64,000 nt of DNA from Herbaspirillum sp. ST 5-3 (GCF_004804275.1 NZ_STGI01000008.1:1-64000); one strand, 5' to 3'; positions 46,672-56,560 are shown, counted from the first letter of the stretch. Numbers and translations: made by a program. The notes: a model not told the origin generated them from the letters alone.

Positions 46672-48378
46672 ATGTCTACTGCGCAACAACAACCTACCGG
46701 TTCCGAAAGCTTTGCAGCCCTGTTCGAGGAGTCCTTGTCCCGTCAGGACATGCGTTCCGGTGAAGTGATTTCGGCTGAAGTCGTTCGTGTCGACTACAAC
46801 TTTGTCGTCGTCAACGCTGGCCTGAAATCGGAAGCATTCATTCCTATCGAAGAATTCAAGAACGACAACGGCGAACTCGAAGTCAATGTCGGTGACTTCA
46901 TCACCGTTGCGATCGAGTCGCTGGAAAACGGCTTTGGCGACACCATTCTGTCGCGCGACAAGGCCAAGCGTCTCGCCTCGTGGCTCTCGCTCGAAAAAGC
47001 GATGGAGTCCGGCGAAATCGTGACCGGCACCGTCAACGGCAAGGTCAAGGGCGGTCTGACCGTTCTGACCAACGGCATTCGTGCATTCCTCCCGGGTTCG
47101 CTGGTTGATACCCGTCCGGTGAAGGACACCACGCCGTACGAAGGCAAGACCATGGAATTCAAGGTCATCAAGCTGGACCGCAAGCGCAACAACGTTGTGC
47201 TGTCCCGTCGCGCCGTCATCGAAGCATCGATGGGCGAAGAGCGCGCCAAGCTGATGGAAACCCTGAAGGAAGGTACTGTCGTCACCGGTATCGTCAAGAA
47301 CATCACCGACTACGGTGCGTTCGTTGACCTCGGCGGCATCGACGGCCTGCTGCACATCACCGATCTGGCATGGCGTCGCGTGCGTCATCCGTCGGAAGTG
47401 CTGTCCGTTGGCCAGGAAATCACCGCCAAGGTCCTCAAGTACGATCAAGAGAAGAACCGCGTTTCGCTGGGCGTCAAGCAGCTGGGCGACGATCCGTGGA
47501 CTGGTCTGTCCCGTCGTTATCCGCAGGGTACCCGTCTGTTCGGCAAGGTCACCAACCTGACCGACTACGGTGCATTCGTGGAAGTCGAGCAAGGCATCGA
47601 AGGCCTGGTCCACGTGTCCGAAATGGACTGGACCAACAAGAACGTTGCTCCGAACAAGGTTGTCCAGCTGGGCGACGAAGTCGAAGTCATGGTTCTGGAA
47701 ATCGACGAAGAGCGTCGCCGCATCTCCCTCGGCATGAAGCAGTGCAAGCCGAATCCGTGGGAAGAGTTCGCGATGAACCACAAGAAGGGCGACAAGGTGA
47801 AGGGTGCGATCAAGTCGATCACCGACTTCGGCGTGTTCATCGGCCTGCCGGGCAACATCGACGGTCTGGTTCACTTGTCCGACCTGTCCTGGACCGAAGC
47901 TGGCGAAGAAGCCGTCCGCAAGTTCAAGAAGGGCGACGAACTGGAAGCAGTCGTGCTGGCCATCGACGTCGAGCGCGAGCGTGTTTCTCTGGGCGTCAAA
48001 CAGCTGGAAGGCGATCCGTTCAACAACTTCGCTGCCATGAACGACAAGGGTGCAATCGTCTCCGGTACCGTCAAATCGGTCGAGCCGAAGGGCGCCGTGA
48101 TCCAGTTGTCCGACGATGTCGAAGGCTATTTGCGTGCATCCGAAATCTCCCGCGACCGCGTGGAAGATGCAGGTACGCACCTGAAGGTCGGCGACAAGGT
48201 CGAAGCCATGATCATCAACATCGATCGCAAGGCACGCAGCATTCAGTTGTCGATCAAGGCCAAGGACAATGCGGATACGCAGGAAGCCATGCAGAAGATG
48301 TCGGCTGACTCGAGCGCAGCATCCGGCACGACCAGCCTGGGCGCTCTGCTGAAGGCGAAACTCGACAACAAGCAATAA
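46672..48378 (+). CDS. rpsA: 30S ribosomal protein S1
   Basis: 568 aa from ATG 46672 ([20 protein letters not shown]); longer in-frame readings reach into cmk and are rejected. Six S1 domains: the first two bind the ribosome; the last four are near-identical RNA-binding repeats with the pattern [60 protein letters not shown]. Very strong codon bias. S1 brings mRNAs with weak ribosome binding sites to the ribosome. ihfB follows after 14 bases. The rpsA leader is often a self-control site, not recognised here. Confidence 0.98.
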   Translation: MSTAQQQPTGSESFAALFEESLSRQDMRSGEVISAEVVRVDYNFVVVNAGLKSEAFIPIEEFKNDNGELEVNVGDFITVAIESLENGFGDTILSRDKAKRLASWLSLEKAMESGEIVTGTVNGKVKGGLTVLTNGIRAFLPGSLVDTRPVKDTTPYEGKTMEFKVIKLDRKRNNVVLSRRAVIEASMGEERAKLMETLKEGTVVTGIVKNITDYGAFVDLGGIDGLLHITDLAWRRVRHPSEVLSVGQEITAKVLKYDQEKNRVSLGVKQLGDDPWTGLSRRYPQGTRLFGKVTNLTDYGAFVEVEQGIEGLVHVSEMDWTNKNVAPNKVVQLGDEVEVMVLEIDEERRRISLGMKQCKPNPWEEFAMNHKKGDKVKGAIKSITDFGVFIGLPGNIDGLVHLSDLSWTEAGEEAVRKFKKGDELEAVVLAIDVERERVSLGVKQLEGDPFNNFAAMNDKGAIVSGTVKSVEPKGAVIQLSDDVEGYLRASEISRDRVEDAGTHLKVGDKVEAMIINIDRKARSIQLSIKAKDNADTQEAMQKMSADSSAASGTTSLGALLKAKLDNKQ

Positions 48379-48392
48379 GGTCAAGTCGATAA

Positions 48393-48698
48393 ATGACAAA
48401 GTCGGAGCTGATTGCCCGTCTGGCTGAACGTTATCCGCAGCTGGTTGCAAAGGATGCGGATTACGCGGTGAAAACCATTCTCGATGCGATGGCCGATGCG
48501 TTGTCGAACGGTCAGCGCATCGAGATCCGTGGTTTCGGCAGCTTTGCGTTGAACAGCAGGCCGCCGCGCATCGGCCGCAACCCGAAGTCAGGGGACAAAG
48601 TGATGGTGCCCGAAAAGCGGGTGCCCCACTTCAAACCCGGCAAGGAATTGCGGGAACGGGTGGATGCCATGGTTGGGCAACCGATCAAGGAAGACTGA
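48393..48698 (+). CDS. ihfB: Integration host factor beta subunit
   Basis: 101 aa, a DNABII protein that bends DNA as a heterodimer with Ihf[18 protein letters not shown], then [40 protein letters not shown] and PGKELRERV show the DNA-binding arm with its proline. The gene order rpsA-ihfB is conserved in proteobacteria. A T-tailed hairpin about 130 bases later ends the transcript. Confidence 0.97.
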   Translation: MTKSELIARLAERYPQLVAKDADYAVKTILDAMADALSNGQRIEIRGFGSFALNSRPPRIGRNPKSGDKVMVPEKRVPHFKPGKELRERVDAMVGQPIKED

Positions 48699-48829
48699 GT
48701 CACCAAGGCGACGCAAATCGCGGCAAGATAGGCGGGCTGTGAAGCGCTGGTACGCTGAGCTGTCCGTCGTCAAACCCCTGCACAAGGGAACAGCCAGATT
48801 TGAGTTGTATTGGTTATTTGCAAGAAATC

Positions 48830-48859
48830 AAAACGGCGTCCTCGGATGCCGTTTTTTTT
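48830..48859 (+). terminator. Intrinsic terminator after ihfB
   Basis: AAAACGGC (48830-48837) and GCCGTTTT (48848-48855), loop of ten bases, T-run 48852-48859. It closes the cmk-rpsA-ihfB unit before lapA. Confidence 0.88.
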
Positions 48860-48939
48860 CACGTACAATTTCAATTGTTTTGCCATTCAACATATTGGCC
48901 CCGGTGCCTGAAGACAATCATCAATAAGGACGTCGCAGT

Positions 48940-49251
48940 ATGAAAATTCTTTTCAGAATCGTTGCTGCCATTCTCTTTATTGTTTTCTTCGGATTCGCTC
49001 TCAAGAATACTCAGGAAGTCGCATTGCGCTTCTTTTTCGACTACGAGATTCGTGGCCCGCTGGTCCTGTTGCTGCTCTCGTTTTTCGCGGGAGGCGCCGC
49101 GCTTGGCATTCTCGCGATGATTCCGACGCTGTTTCGCCACCGTCGTGACCTGTCCAAACACAAGAAAACGATTTCCGCCATGGAGCAGGAGCGGGAAGCG
49201 CAACGTCTTGCGCGGGTGCAGCCGCCGCAACCGGATAGCGTCAGCAAATAA
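48940..49251 (+). CDS. lapA: Lipopolysaccharide assembly protein A
   Basis: 103 aa, two membrane spans (about 5-24 and 43-66) with GFALKNTQEVALRFFFDYEI, then GPLVLLLLSFFAGGAALGIL between and within them, and a charged cytosolic coiled-coil tail (KHKKTISAMEQEREAQRLAR). This matches LapA (DUF1049), which works with LapB to control LpxC level and LPS assembly. An AAGGA ribosome binding site lies upstream. lapB follows after 30 bases, the conserved pair. Confidence 0.92.
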   Translation: MKILFRIVAAILFIVFFGFALKNTQEVALRFFFDYEIRGPLVLLLLSFFAGGAALGILAMIPTLFRHRRDLSKHKKTISAMEQEREAQRLARVQPPQPDSVSK

Positions 49252-49281
49252 ACCCGAAACACGACAACAATTAAAAACGGC

Positions 49282-50457
49282 ATGGAATTCGAAACCTGGT
49301 GGCTACTCGGCATCCCAATCTTCTTTGGCCTTGGCTGGATCGCGGCGCGCGTCGACATCAATCAGCTCGTCTCTGAATCGCGCAGCCTGCCGCGCGGGTA
49401 TTTCAAAGGACTGAATTTTCTTTTGAACGAGCAGCCGGACAAGGCGATTGATGCCTTCATCGAGATTGTCAAGCTCGATCCTGAAACCATCGACCTGCAT
49501 TTCGCGCTCGGCAATCTGTTCCGCCGTCGCGGCGAAATTGAACGCGCCATCCGCGTTCACCAGAATCTGCTGGCGCGCCCGGATCTTCCGCAGGAACACC
49601 AAGTGCATTCACAGTACGAACTCGGACAGGATTACCTGAAGGCCGGCCTGCTGGACCGCGCCGAAGAAACCTTCAACGGATTGGTGGATACGCAATATGG
49701 CGCCCAGGCGCGCCGGGCGCTGCTGGAGATCTATCAGCGGGAAAAGGAGTGGATGCGGGCCATCGACGCCGCCCGCGCCCTGCAGGAATCCGGTGCCGGT
49801 GCACGGCAGAAGGAGATCGCCCAATTCTATTGCGAAATGGCGCAGGATGAACTGGTGCATACCCATCCTGACGCGGCACTGGCAATGCTGGAGAAGGCGC
49901 TCGCGGCGGATCGAAACAACGTCCGTGCGGCCATTCTGATCGGAGATGTGCATCTGGCCAAGGGAGACACCGAAGCGGCCTTGCTGGCGTGGCGCAGGGT
50001 CGAGCAGCAGAGCGTGCCACACGTGGCACTGGTAGCGCAGCGCCTGATGGACGGCTATCGTGCTGTCGGCCGGTCGCAGGAAGGGCTCAATCTGTTGAAG
50101 AATTACCTCGCGGAAGCGCCTTCCATCGATCTGCTTGAAGTTGTATTCAAGGCCGTTCTGGAGCTCGATGGGGTCGATGCGGCCAATCAGCTCGTCAGCG
50201 ACGAATTGCGGCGTACGCCGACCTTGCTCGGCCTGGACAAATTGCTCGAGGCGCGCCTGATGGAAGCGCCGCCTGAAGTTCGCCCGGAACTCTCGCTGGT
50301 CAAGAACCTCGTGCATGGATATACGCAGAAACTGGCGCGCTACCAATGCAGTCAGTGCGGGTTCAAGGCACGCCAGTTTTATTGGCAATGCCCCGGCTGC
50401 AGCCAATGGGAATCCTACCCTCCACGGCGGACCGAAGAGCTCAACGTGATGAATTAA
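49282..50457 (+). CDS. lapB: Lipopolysaccharide assembly protein B
   Basis: 391 aa. One N-terminal membrane span (WWLLGIPIFFGLGWIAARVD), about nine TPR units, and a C-terminal rubredoxin-like zinc knuckle, YQCSQCGFKARQFYWQCPGC (about 355-374). In LapB these features place the TPR scaffold on the inner membrane, where it directs LpxC to FtsH for degradation and limits LPS synthesis. The RSLPRGYFKGLNFLLNEQPD segment after the membrane span is highly conserved in the family. Together with ugd and hldE1 behind it, this is an LPS gene block. Confidence 0.95.
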   Translation: MEFETWWLLGIPIFFGLGWIAARVDINQLVSESRSLPRGYFKGLNFLLNEQPDKAIDAFIEIVKLDPETIDLHFALGNLFRRRGEIERAIRVHQNLLARPDLPQEHQVHSQYELGQDYLKAGLLDRAEETFNGLVDTQYGAQARRALLEIYQREKEWMRAIDAARALQESGAGARQKEIAQFYCEMAQDELVHTHPDAALAMLEKALAADRNNVRAAILIGDVHLAKGDTEAALLAWRRVEQQSVPHVALVAQRLMDGYRAVGRSQEGLNLLKNYLAEAPSIDLLEVVFKAVLELDGVDAANQLVSDELRRTPTLLGLDKLLEARLMEAPPEVRPELSLVKNLVHGYTQKLARYQCSQCGFKARQFYWQCPGCSQWESYPPRRTEELNVMN

Positions 50458-50485
50458 CCAAAGCCTACCCACTTAATCCGCCATC

Positions 50486-51868
50486 ATGAAAATAACGATA
50501 ATCGGCACAGGCTACGTCGGCCTGGTCACCGGAGCATGCCTGGCAGAGGTCGGCAACGATGTCTTCTGTCTGGACGTCGATCAGGCAAAGATAGATTTCC
50601 TTAACAGCGGCGGGATACCCATACACGAACCGGGATTGAGTGACATCGTCGCACGCAACCGTGCCGCACGCCGGCTGAGCTTTTCAAGCGATATCGCTGC
50701 CGGTGTGGAGCACGGTGAAATTCTCTTCATTGCCGTCGGCACGCCGCCGGATGAAGATGGGTCTGCCGATCTGAAGTACGTGCTGTCCGCGGCAAGTGAT
50801 ATTGGCAGGTACATGAACGGCTTCAAGGTCGTGGTCGATAAATCGACCGTACCGGTCGGGACGGCCGACCGCGTCCGCGCTGCCATTCAGGATCAATTGC
50901 GGGAACGGAACAGCAACGCTGCATTTTCGGTGGTGTCGAACCCCGAGTTCCTGAAAGAAGGGGCAGCAGTCGAAGACTTCATGCGCCCCGACCGTATCGT
51001 GATCGGTTGCGACAATACGTCGGAAGGCGATCGCGCGCGCCTGCTGATGAAGACCCTTTACATGCCATTCAACCGGAATCACGAGCGCACTTTCTGGATG
51101 GATGTGCGCTCGGCGGAATTCACGAAATATGCTGCCAATGCGATGCTGGCCACACGCATTTCATTCATGAACGAGATGGCCGATCTGGCCGATATGGTAG
51201 GCGTAGATATTGAAGCGGTTCGTCATGGGATTGGCTCGGACCCGCGCATTGGTTACAGTTTCCTGTATGCGGGATGCGGTTACGGCGGTTCGTGTTTTCC
51301 CAAGGACGTACAGGCGCTGGAACGTACCGCGCGCGAACACGGCCAGGATCTCCTGATCCTGCGCGCTGTTGAAGCGGTGAACAATCAGCAGAAGCAGGTG
51401 CTGGGCCAGAAGCTCATGCATCGCTTCGGTGAGAATTTGAACGGCAGGCATTTCGCGCTCTGGGGCCTGGCATTCAAACCCAATACCAATGACATGCGCG
51501 AAGCACCATCCAGAGTCCTGCTGCGGCAACTTGTCACCCGCGGGGCAACGGTGGCGGTCCATGATCCGATTGCCATGACGGAGGCGCAACGCGTTCTGGC
51601 GGTCGATTTTGCGGAGACGCCGGAATTGTTGGCGCGCATCCGGTTCAGCGATAGCCCGATGGATGCCTTGAAAGATGCCGACGCGTTGGCCATCGTCACG
51701 GAGTGGAAAGCATTTCGCAGCCCGGATTTCGCCCAGGTGAAGTCTCTTTTGAGAGCGCCGGTCATTTTCGACGGGCGCAATTTGTTCGACCCGCAAGTAA
51801 TGGCGGATGCCGGAATCGAGTATTACGGGATTGGCCGTTCTGTGCGTAACGGATCGCAAGCAAGATGA
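50486..51868 (+). CDS. ugd: UDP-glucose 6-dehydrogenase
   Basis: 460 aa. It oxidises UDP-glucose twice to UDP-glucuronate, a precursor for LPS modification (4-amino-arabinose) and capsule. The NAD fold starts [20 protein letters not shown]. The catalytic cysteine is Cys270 in [29 protein letters not shown] and [13 protein letters not shown] are family marks. The TGA overlaps the next ATG (ATGA), so it is coupled to hldE1. Confidence 0.96.
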   Translation: MKITIIGTGYVGLVTGACLAEVGNDVFCLDVDQAKIDFLNSGGIPIHEPGLSDIVARNRAARRLSFSSDIAAGVEHGEILFIAVGTPPDEDGSADLKYVLSAASDIGRYMNGFKVVVDKSTVPVGTADRVRAAIQDQLRERNSNAAFSVVSNPEFLKEGAAVEDFMRPDRIVIGCDNTSEGDRARLLMKTLYMPFNRNHERTFWMDVRSAEFTKYAANAMLATRISFMNEMADLADMVGVDIEAVRHGIGSDPRIGYSFLYAGCGYGGSCFPKDVQALERTAREHGQDLLILRAVEAVNNQQKQVLGQKLMHRFGENLNGRHFALWGLAFKPNTNDMREAPSRVLLRQLVTRGATVAVHDPIAMTEAQRVLAVDFAETPELLARIRFSDSPMDALKDADALAIVTEWKAFRSPDFAQVKSLLRAPVIFDGRNLFDPQVMADAGIEYYGIGRSVRNGSQAR

Positions 51869-52785
51869 CTATTTCATTGAAGACGCCCCGCCTGCTGGTC
51901 GTGGGCGACGTGATGCTGGATCGTTACTGGTTCGGTGAAGTCAGCCGGATCTCCCCGGAAGCGCCGGTGCCGGTAGTGCGCGTGGAGCGACGCGAGGAGC
52001 GCCTGGGAGGCGCTGCCAACGTGGCGCGCAACGCGGTCGCGCTTGGTGCGCAAACGGCGCTGCTGGGTGTGGTCGGGCAGGATGAAGCCGGGGACGTGGT
52101 GCAGAAGCTGCTGACGGATCTCCATATCGACAGCTTCCTCAATCGCGACCCGGCCATTTCAACCATCATCAAGCTGCGGGTGATCGGCCGTCAGCAACAA
52201 TTGCTGCGGATCGATTTCGAGCATCCCCCAACTGACACGGTATTGCGCAACAAACTGACGCAATACAACGCATTGCTGCCGCAATACGACGTCATCGTGC
52301 TATCCGATTATGCCAAGGGCAGTCTGGTCAACGTCGTTGAAATGATCGACGCGGCCAAGCGTCTGGGCAAGCGCATCCTGGTCGATCCCAAAGGGGACGA
52401 CTTCGCACGCTACAAGGGCGCGTCCATCCTGACGCCGAATAAATCGGAGCTGCGCCAGGTCGTCGGCTCCTGGAAAAACGAAGACGAGCTGACGACGAAA
52501 GCGCAGCACCTGCGCGAGTCGCTCGATCTCGAGGCGCTGCTGCTGACGCGTTCTGAGGAGGGTATGAGTCTCTACACCGAGGGAAAAGCCATCCACATTC
52601 CAACCGTTGCGCGCGAAGTGTATGACGTCTCGGGTGCGGGCGATACGGTGATCGCGACCCTCGCGACCATGCTCGGCGCAGGCATGTCCATTGCCGAAGC
52701 GGTCGAAATTGCCAATCGGGCCGGCGGTATCGTGGTTGGCAAGCTTGGGACGGCAACGGTCACAAGAGAAGAGCTTTTCGGCTGA
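51865..52785 (+). CDS. rfaE1: D-glycero-beta-D-manno-heptose-7-phosphate kinase
   Basis: 306 aa, PfkB/ribokinase fold, corresponding to the kinase domain of HldE only. [51 protein letters not shown] and the C-terminal [14 protein letters not shown] (anion hole and catalytic Asp) identify it. The nucleotidyltransferase half is absent, so it must be encoded elsewhere as rfaE2. It supplies heptose 1,7-bisphosphate for the LPS core. The gene for the next epimerase (hldD), which I would expect here from related genomes, is not present. Confidence 0.94.
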   Translation: MTISLKTPRLLVVGDVMLDRYWFGEVSRISPEAPVPVVRVERREERLGGAANVARNAVALGAQTALLGVVGQDEAGDVVQKLLTDLHIDSFLNRDPAISTIIKLRVIGRQQQLLRIDFEHPPTDTVLRNKLTQYNALLPQYDVIVLSDYAKGSLVNVVEMIDAAKRLGKRILVDPKGDDFARYKGASILTPNKSELRQVVGSWKNEDELTTKAQHLRESLDLEALLLTRSEEGMSLYTEGKAIHIPTVAREVYDVSGAGDTVIATLATMLGAGMSIAEAVEIANRAGGIVVGKLGTATVTREELFG

Positions 52786-52908
52786 ATCCGGTGTAATCGA
52801 CAAAATTGATGTTTTTTTGTCAACCTTGTCTATTGTCAAATCGTTATTGTTTTTGAGGCAAGTTCTTGCTTCATTCTTTAACCTTTTCGACACAGGAGAA
52901 ATACTCAA

Positions 52909-53280
52909 ATGCTGAAAAAACTGCTTCTCGCCATCGCTACCCTGATCGTCACGACGGGCTTTGCATTCGCCCAGGTTGACGTCAACAAGGCCGATCAGGC
53001 AGCGCTCGACAGCGTCAAGGGCATTGGCCCGAAAATGTCCAAGAACATTCTCGATGAGCGCAAAAAAGGCGGTGAATTCAAGGACTGGGCTGATTTCGAG
53101 GGGCGGGTAAAAGGCGTCGGCGAAAAGAACGCGGTCAGGCTGTCAGACGCCGGTTTGACCGTGAACGGCCAATCGCTAGGGAAGAATACAGCCGGGGCCG
53201 GCAAGGATTCCGGCAACACGAAGGCGAGAGGGAAAAAGGACGCAAAGAAGGATTCGAAGAAAGACGAGCCAAAGAAGTAA
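52909..53280 (+). CDS. ComEA-like exported helix-hairpin-helix protein
   Basis: 123 aa. A signal peptide ends AFA-QV (about residue 21). The mature part VDVNKADQAALDSVKGIGPK, MSKNILDERKKGGEFKDWAD, FEGRVKGVGEKN holds two helix-hairpin-helix motifs as in ComEA, the periplasmic DNA receptor of transformation. A very basic Lys-rich tail follows (ARGKKDAKKDSKKDEPKK). DNA uptake is possible but unproven; short ComEA-like proteins are common in bacteria without shown competence. It ends with its own terminator. Confidence 0.9.
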   Translation: MLKKLLLAIATLIVTTGFAFAQVDVNKADQAALDSVKGIGPKMSKNILDERKKGGEFKDWADFEGRVKGVGEKNAVRLSDAGLTVNGQSLGKNTAGAGKDSGNTKARGKKDAKKDSKKDEPKK

Positions 53281-53300
53281 CAGTCGTCATCTGAACTGAA

Positions 53301-53330
53301 ACCCCGCACTACGACAGGCGGGTTTTTTTT
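53301..53330 (+). terminator. Intrinsic terminator after the ComEA-like gene
   Basis: CCCGC/GCGGG stem with a ten-base loop followed directly by eight T. It lies 20 bases after the stop codon. Confidence 0.85.
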
Positions 53331-53481
53331 ATGTGAACCCGACCTGCCCGCACCCAGGCAAGTGCGGATGCGCAGCGGCCCCGGCTGCACCAGCCCAGGA
53401 GTGACTTCTGGTAGTGCCAAACGTCGATCAGCGTCTGCGATTAAAATGACATCTTTACTGAAGCAGCCAATCCCACACACC

Positions 53482-54384
53482 ATGCCTTATCTGACGATCG
53501 AAGACACAATCGGTAATACTCCCCTGGTACAGCTCAAGCGCATTCCCGGCGATGAGGCTGCGCGCCGCAACAATGTCATCCTCGGCAAACTGGAGGGTAA
53601 TAATCCGGCGGGATCGGTCAAGGACCGTCCAGCGTTATCGATGATCAAGCACGCGGAGGAGCGCGGTGAAATCAAGCCGGGCGACACCTTGATCGAGGCC
53701 ACCAGCGGCAATACCGGGATTGCACTGGCGATGGCCGCGGCACTGCGCGGCTACAAAATGGTGTTGCTGATGCCCGAGAATCTGAGCGAAGAGCGTCGTC
53801 AAAGCATGGCCGCATATGGCGCACACATTATCCTGACGCCAAAGACGGGCGGTATGGAATATGCACGCGACCTTGCGGAACAAATGCAAAAGGAAGGCAA
53901 GGGAATCATTCTTGACCAGTTTGGCAATCCCGACAATCCGCGGGCGCACTACGAGGGAACCGGACCAGAAATCTGGCGCGATACGGAAGGGCGCATTACG
54001 CATTTCGTCAGCGCAATGGGCACGACAGGCACCATCATGGGCGTGTCACACTTCTTGAAAGAAAAGAATCCGGATGTCCGTATCATCGGCGCGCAGCCTG
54101 AAGAAGGTTCGCAGATCCCGGGCATCAGAAAGTGGCCCGAGGCCTACATGCCAAAGATCTACGACAAGTCTCGCGTGGACCAGATCGAATATGTCAGCCA
54201 GGCAGCTGCGGAACGCATGGCGCACCGGATGGCGGTTGAAGAGGGAATCTTCTGCGGTATTTCAGCCGCAGGCGCCTGCGAGGTCGCGTGCCGCATCTCG
54301 GGCACAGTGGAAAACGCGACAATCGTATTCATTGTCTGCGACCGCGGCGATCGTTATCTCTCAACCGGCGTCTTCCCTGCCTGA
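53482..54384 (+). CDS. cysM: Cysteine synthase B
   Basis: 300 aa from ATG 53482 (MPYLTIEDTIGNTPLVQLKR); earlier in-frame ATGs add a leader without homology. A PLP enzyme (fold type II) that makes cysteine from O-acetylserine and sulfide, or S-sulfocysteine from thiosulfate. The PLP lysine is Lys47 in NPAGSVKDRPALSM. TSGNTGIALAMAAAL is the substrate loop. The length (about 300) and the IGNTPLVQLKRIPGDEAAR start favour CysM over CysK. It has its own transcript, behind the terminator. Confidence 0.94.
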   Translation: MPYLTIEDTIGNTPLVQLKRIPGDEAARRNNVILGKLEGNNPAGSVKDRPALSMIKHAEERGEIKPGDTLIEATSGNTGIALAMAAALRGYKMVLLMPENLSEERRQSMAAYGAHIILTPKTGGMEYARDLAEQMQKEGKGIILDQFGNPDNPRAHYEGTGPEIWRDTEGRITHFVSAMGTTGTIMGVSHFLKEKNPDVRIIGAQPEEGSQIPGIRKWPEAYMPKIYDKSRVDQIEYVSQAAAERMAHRMAVEEGIFCGISAAGACEVACRISGTVENATIVFIVCDRGDRYLSTGVFPA

Positions 54385-54412
54385 CAGGCTGGAGGCGGGG
54401 GAGGCCGGTTTC

Positions 54413-54736
54413 TTATTCGCGTTGCTCGCCCGGCGTTGCGGCGGCGAGCGGTTCCTTGGGTTTGAACTGCTTGTCGCTGATACGGAATTTATCGCGACGA
54501 TCGCCCATGAGAATCCGCAACTCCTTGATGCTCAGATCGCTGACTTCGTGCATGCGAATCAGCAGCGAAGCGCCAACCGGAAGACGGCGATGGCGGATCT
54601 TGCTGATTACTGGTGGCGCAACTTCAAGTGCTCGCGAAAGCGCGGCATCATTCTTGAGGTTGAGCTTTTCAATCAGCGCATCCAATAGATTGTTGGGATC
54701 GTAATTGACCTGATCGGCTAGTCTTGTACTGTTCAT
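54413..54736 (-). CDS. Small helix-turn-helix protein
   Basis: 107 aa from ATG 54736 (MNSTRLADQVNYDPNNLLDA); ATG 54760 is possible. The core LLDALIEKLNLKNDAALSRA, LEVAPPVISKIRHRRLPVGA fits a Cro/CI-type HTH, and SLLIRMHEVSDLSIKELRIL follows. The C-terminus is hydrophilic (RISDKQFKPKEPLAA). Similar short proteins are common in Burkholderiales with unknown targets, as far as I recall. A TACAAT -10 box at 54794-54789 could serve it. The upstream gap is unusually AT-rich. Confidence 0.75.
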   Translation of the reverse strand: MNSTRLADQVNYDPNNLLDALIEKLNLKNDAALSRALEVAPPVISKIRHRRLPVGASLLIRMHEVSDLSIKELRILMGDRRDKFRISDKQFKPKEPLAAATPGEQRE

Positions 54737-54788
54737 AGCATTGCCTAATTGAGTAGTCATAGTCTCAATAATTCCACACTGCAAGATT

Positions 54789-54817
54789 ATTGTACAGAAA
54801 AAAACAACAAGTGTTTA
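54789..54817 (-). promoter_or_regulatory. Possible promoter of the small HTH gene
   Basis: Minus strand: TAAACA, 17 bases, TACAAT (54794-54789). The -10 matches at five of six positions, the -35 at four. The start would lie about 46 bases before ATG 54736. Confidence 0.35.
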
Positions 54818-54879
54818 GACAAAGCATCAAGTTTGGACGGATTTTTGTTAAAAAAGCTGCAACATGTGCGTCTTTGCAA

Positions 54880-54893
54880 CTTGACATGTCAAG
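54880..54893. repeat. Perfect 14-base palindrome
   Basis: CTTGACATGTCAAG equals its own reverse complement. It lies upstream of the small HTH gene in AT-rich DNA, a place and form that fit an operator. No second copy is seen near by. Confidence 0.4.
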
Positions 54894-55207
54894 AATACTT
54901 ATTGTCTGTATGCAATCTAATAAAAAGATTTCAAAAAAGCAATGTTAAAAAACAGCTAAAATCGAACTGCTGTCAATCGTTTGCTCATCGGCAGTGTGGC
55001 AACGATGTGGTGCGAACAAGGGACTTCACTCCCTCTGATCGTCATATGATGGCGGATTGCGTAAATTCAATTGCATTTTAACCAAGCACCCCGGCTGCAT
55101 TTTGATGCTCCGCAATTGCACTTTTCTATGGCTGAATTTCGTCGGGACGCCGGGAAACTTGTGTCTCGATGAGTGGTTGTGCCGGCGTTGGAACCGGCCA
55201 TAAAGCA

Positions 55208-55813
55208 TTAGTTCTTTTTCTTTTCGCCCGATTCTTGCGCTTCCGGTAATAGCCCTGTTGCGATATTCAATTGCTTCCAGCCTTCGTATCCAAGCCGTCG
55301 CATGGTTTCAATGTTCCTGCCGAATATTTCTTCTGCATCCGGAAATGCCGCAACCGCGCGATCGATGCTTTCTTCCCGCAAAAGATGAAGCATCGGGTAA
55401 GGGGAGCGGTTTGTGAAATTGCTGATGTCGTCCGGCTCGGCATCGGCAAACTGGTACTGTGGGTGAAAGCTTGCGATTTGAATCTTTCCGGCGAGACCCA
55501 GGCCCGCGACCGTCGCATCGGCAAGGTCGAGGAAATTGTTGTAGCTCAAAAAATCGGTCAGTGCCCAGGGATGAATAAGCAAGGTGGTATCGATGCTGTC
55601 GGGATCCGCGTCCTGCAAGGCCTGCAATTCTGCAATCAGGTCCAGGTGAAGTTCCTCTTCGCTTGTCGCCCGACTCACTGCGTAGCGGATCTGCTTCTTG
55701 ATGTGAACACTCTTCGCGAACGGGCACAGGTTCAGCCCGATCACGACCTTTTCGAGCCATTGCATTGTCGCCTCGGTGACGTATCGGGCGGTTTCATCAG
55801 TATGGATTGTCAT
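55208..55813 (-). CDS. DUF1415 family protein
   Basis: 201 aa from ATG 55813 (MTIHTDETARYVTEATMQWL). The sequence has the family pattern as I know it: VVIGLNLCPFAKSVHIKKQI near the N-terminus and TLLIHPWALTDFLSYNNFLD and IASFHPQYQFADAEPDDISN, then FTNRSPYPMLHLLREESIDR. Conserved Cys and His residues (LCPFA, FHPQYQF) suggest a metal or redox site, but no activity is known. A soluble cytosolic protein. It diverges from yaeQ with 190 bases between them. Confidence 0.88.
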   Translation of the reverse strand: MTIHTDETARYVTEATMQWLEKVVIGLNLCPFAKSVHIKKQIRYAVSRATSEEELHLDLIAELQALQDADPDSIDTTLLIHPWALTDFLSYNNFLDLADATVAGLGLAGKIQIASFHPQYQFADAEPDDISNFTNRSPYPMLHLLREESIDRAVAAFPDAEEIFGRNIETMRRLGYEGWKQLNIATGLLPEAQESGEKKKN

Positions 55814-56003
55814 GGTCTTTAGACTAGCCTGAACGCACAAGCGGATCAATAGCGTCGTTCGTTCTCGTTTGCAGGGGGTGTTTGCTTCTTGCCGAAGTTG
55901 GCGTCTGTCCCCGCTTTACGGTACATTTGCCGGTCCACGCAACCCACGCAATCGAAGGCGGATGGTCGGCGAATGACCCCGCACGATTCACCCGGAAATC
56001 AAC

Positions 56004-56555
56004 ATGGCCCTCAAAGCAACCATCTTCAAGGCAGACCTTCAGATCTCGGACATGGATCGGCATTATTACGCCGGTCATGCGCTGACCATTGCGCGCCATC
56101 CGTCCGAAACCGACGAACGCATGATGATTCGCCTGCTGGCTTTCGCACTCAATGCACATGAAGCGCTTATTTTCGGCAAGGGTCTGAGCACTGACGATGA
56201 GCCGGACTTGTGGCAAAAGGATCTGACCGGTGCGATCGACTTGTGGATAGAAGTCGGTCTGCCGGACGAGAAACGCATCCTCAAGGCGTGCGGGCGCTCT
56301 TCGCGGGTGCTGGTCTACAGCTACAGCAGTACCAGCAACATCTGGTGGAACCAGATCGCGAACAAGGTCGATCGAGCGAAAAATCTCTCCGTGCTCAATG
56401 TGCCGGCCGAAGCCAGTCTCGCCTTGGCCAAACTCGCGCAGCGAACCATGCAACTGCAATGCACGATTCAGGAAGGACAAATCTGGATGAGCGGCGGCGA
56501 GGACACCGTGCAGCTTGAGCTGAACACGCTCAAGCCGCTGGCCGACGCCTCGTAG
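56004..56555 (+). CDS. yaeQ: YaeQ family protein
   Basis: 183 aa. MALKATIFKADLQISDMDRH is the family start, then HALTIARHPSETDERMMIRL, LSTDDEPDLWQKDLTGAIDL and WIEVGLPDEKRILKACGRSS. The fold of the family is related to PD-(D/E)xK nucleases, and the DEPDLW and IEVG elements would hold the acid and Glu positions. No substrate is known; an older proposed role as an RfaH suppressor was disputed. The gene converges on mltB. Confidence 0.93.
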   Translation: MALKATIFKADLQISDMDRHYYAGHALTIARHPSETDERMMIRLLAFALNAHEALIFGKGLSTDDEPDLWQKDLTGAIDLWIEVGLPDEKRILKACGRSSRVLVYSYSSTSNIWWNQIANKVDRAKNLSVLNVPAEASLALAKLAQRTMQLQCTIQEGQIWMSGGEDTVQLELNTLKPLADAS

Positions 56556-56560
56556 CCCGA

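Larger units (their letters stand above)
54737..55207. other. AT-rich gap, no convincing gene
   Basis: The stretch 54770-54970 is clearly richer in A and T than anything else in the window, with several A or T runs. It holds a 14-base perfect palindrome CTTGACATGTCAAG at 54880-54893 and a possible promoter for the HTH gene. A plus-strand frame stays open from 54749 to 55081, but its product is Cys/Asn/Lys-rich with no recognisable domain and no good ribosome binding site. A GCCGG/CCGGC stem at 55181-55198 lies behind the DUF1415 gene. Confidence 0.5.

Noticed and set aside
46666-48450. A frame of nearly 600 codons antisense to rpsA
   Set aside because: Shadow of the repeated S1 domains and their strong codon bias; no ribosome binding site or domain.
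52799-52820. Hairpin GACAAAA/TTTTGTC after the heptose kinase gene as a terminator
   Set aside because: The stem is almost all A-T with no GC core, so it is too weak to call.
54749-55081. A 110-codon plus-strand frame in the AT-rich gap
   Set aside because: Low-complexity Asn/Lys/Cys product, no domain and a start inside the 5' part of the HTH gene.
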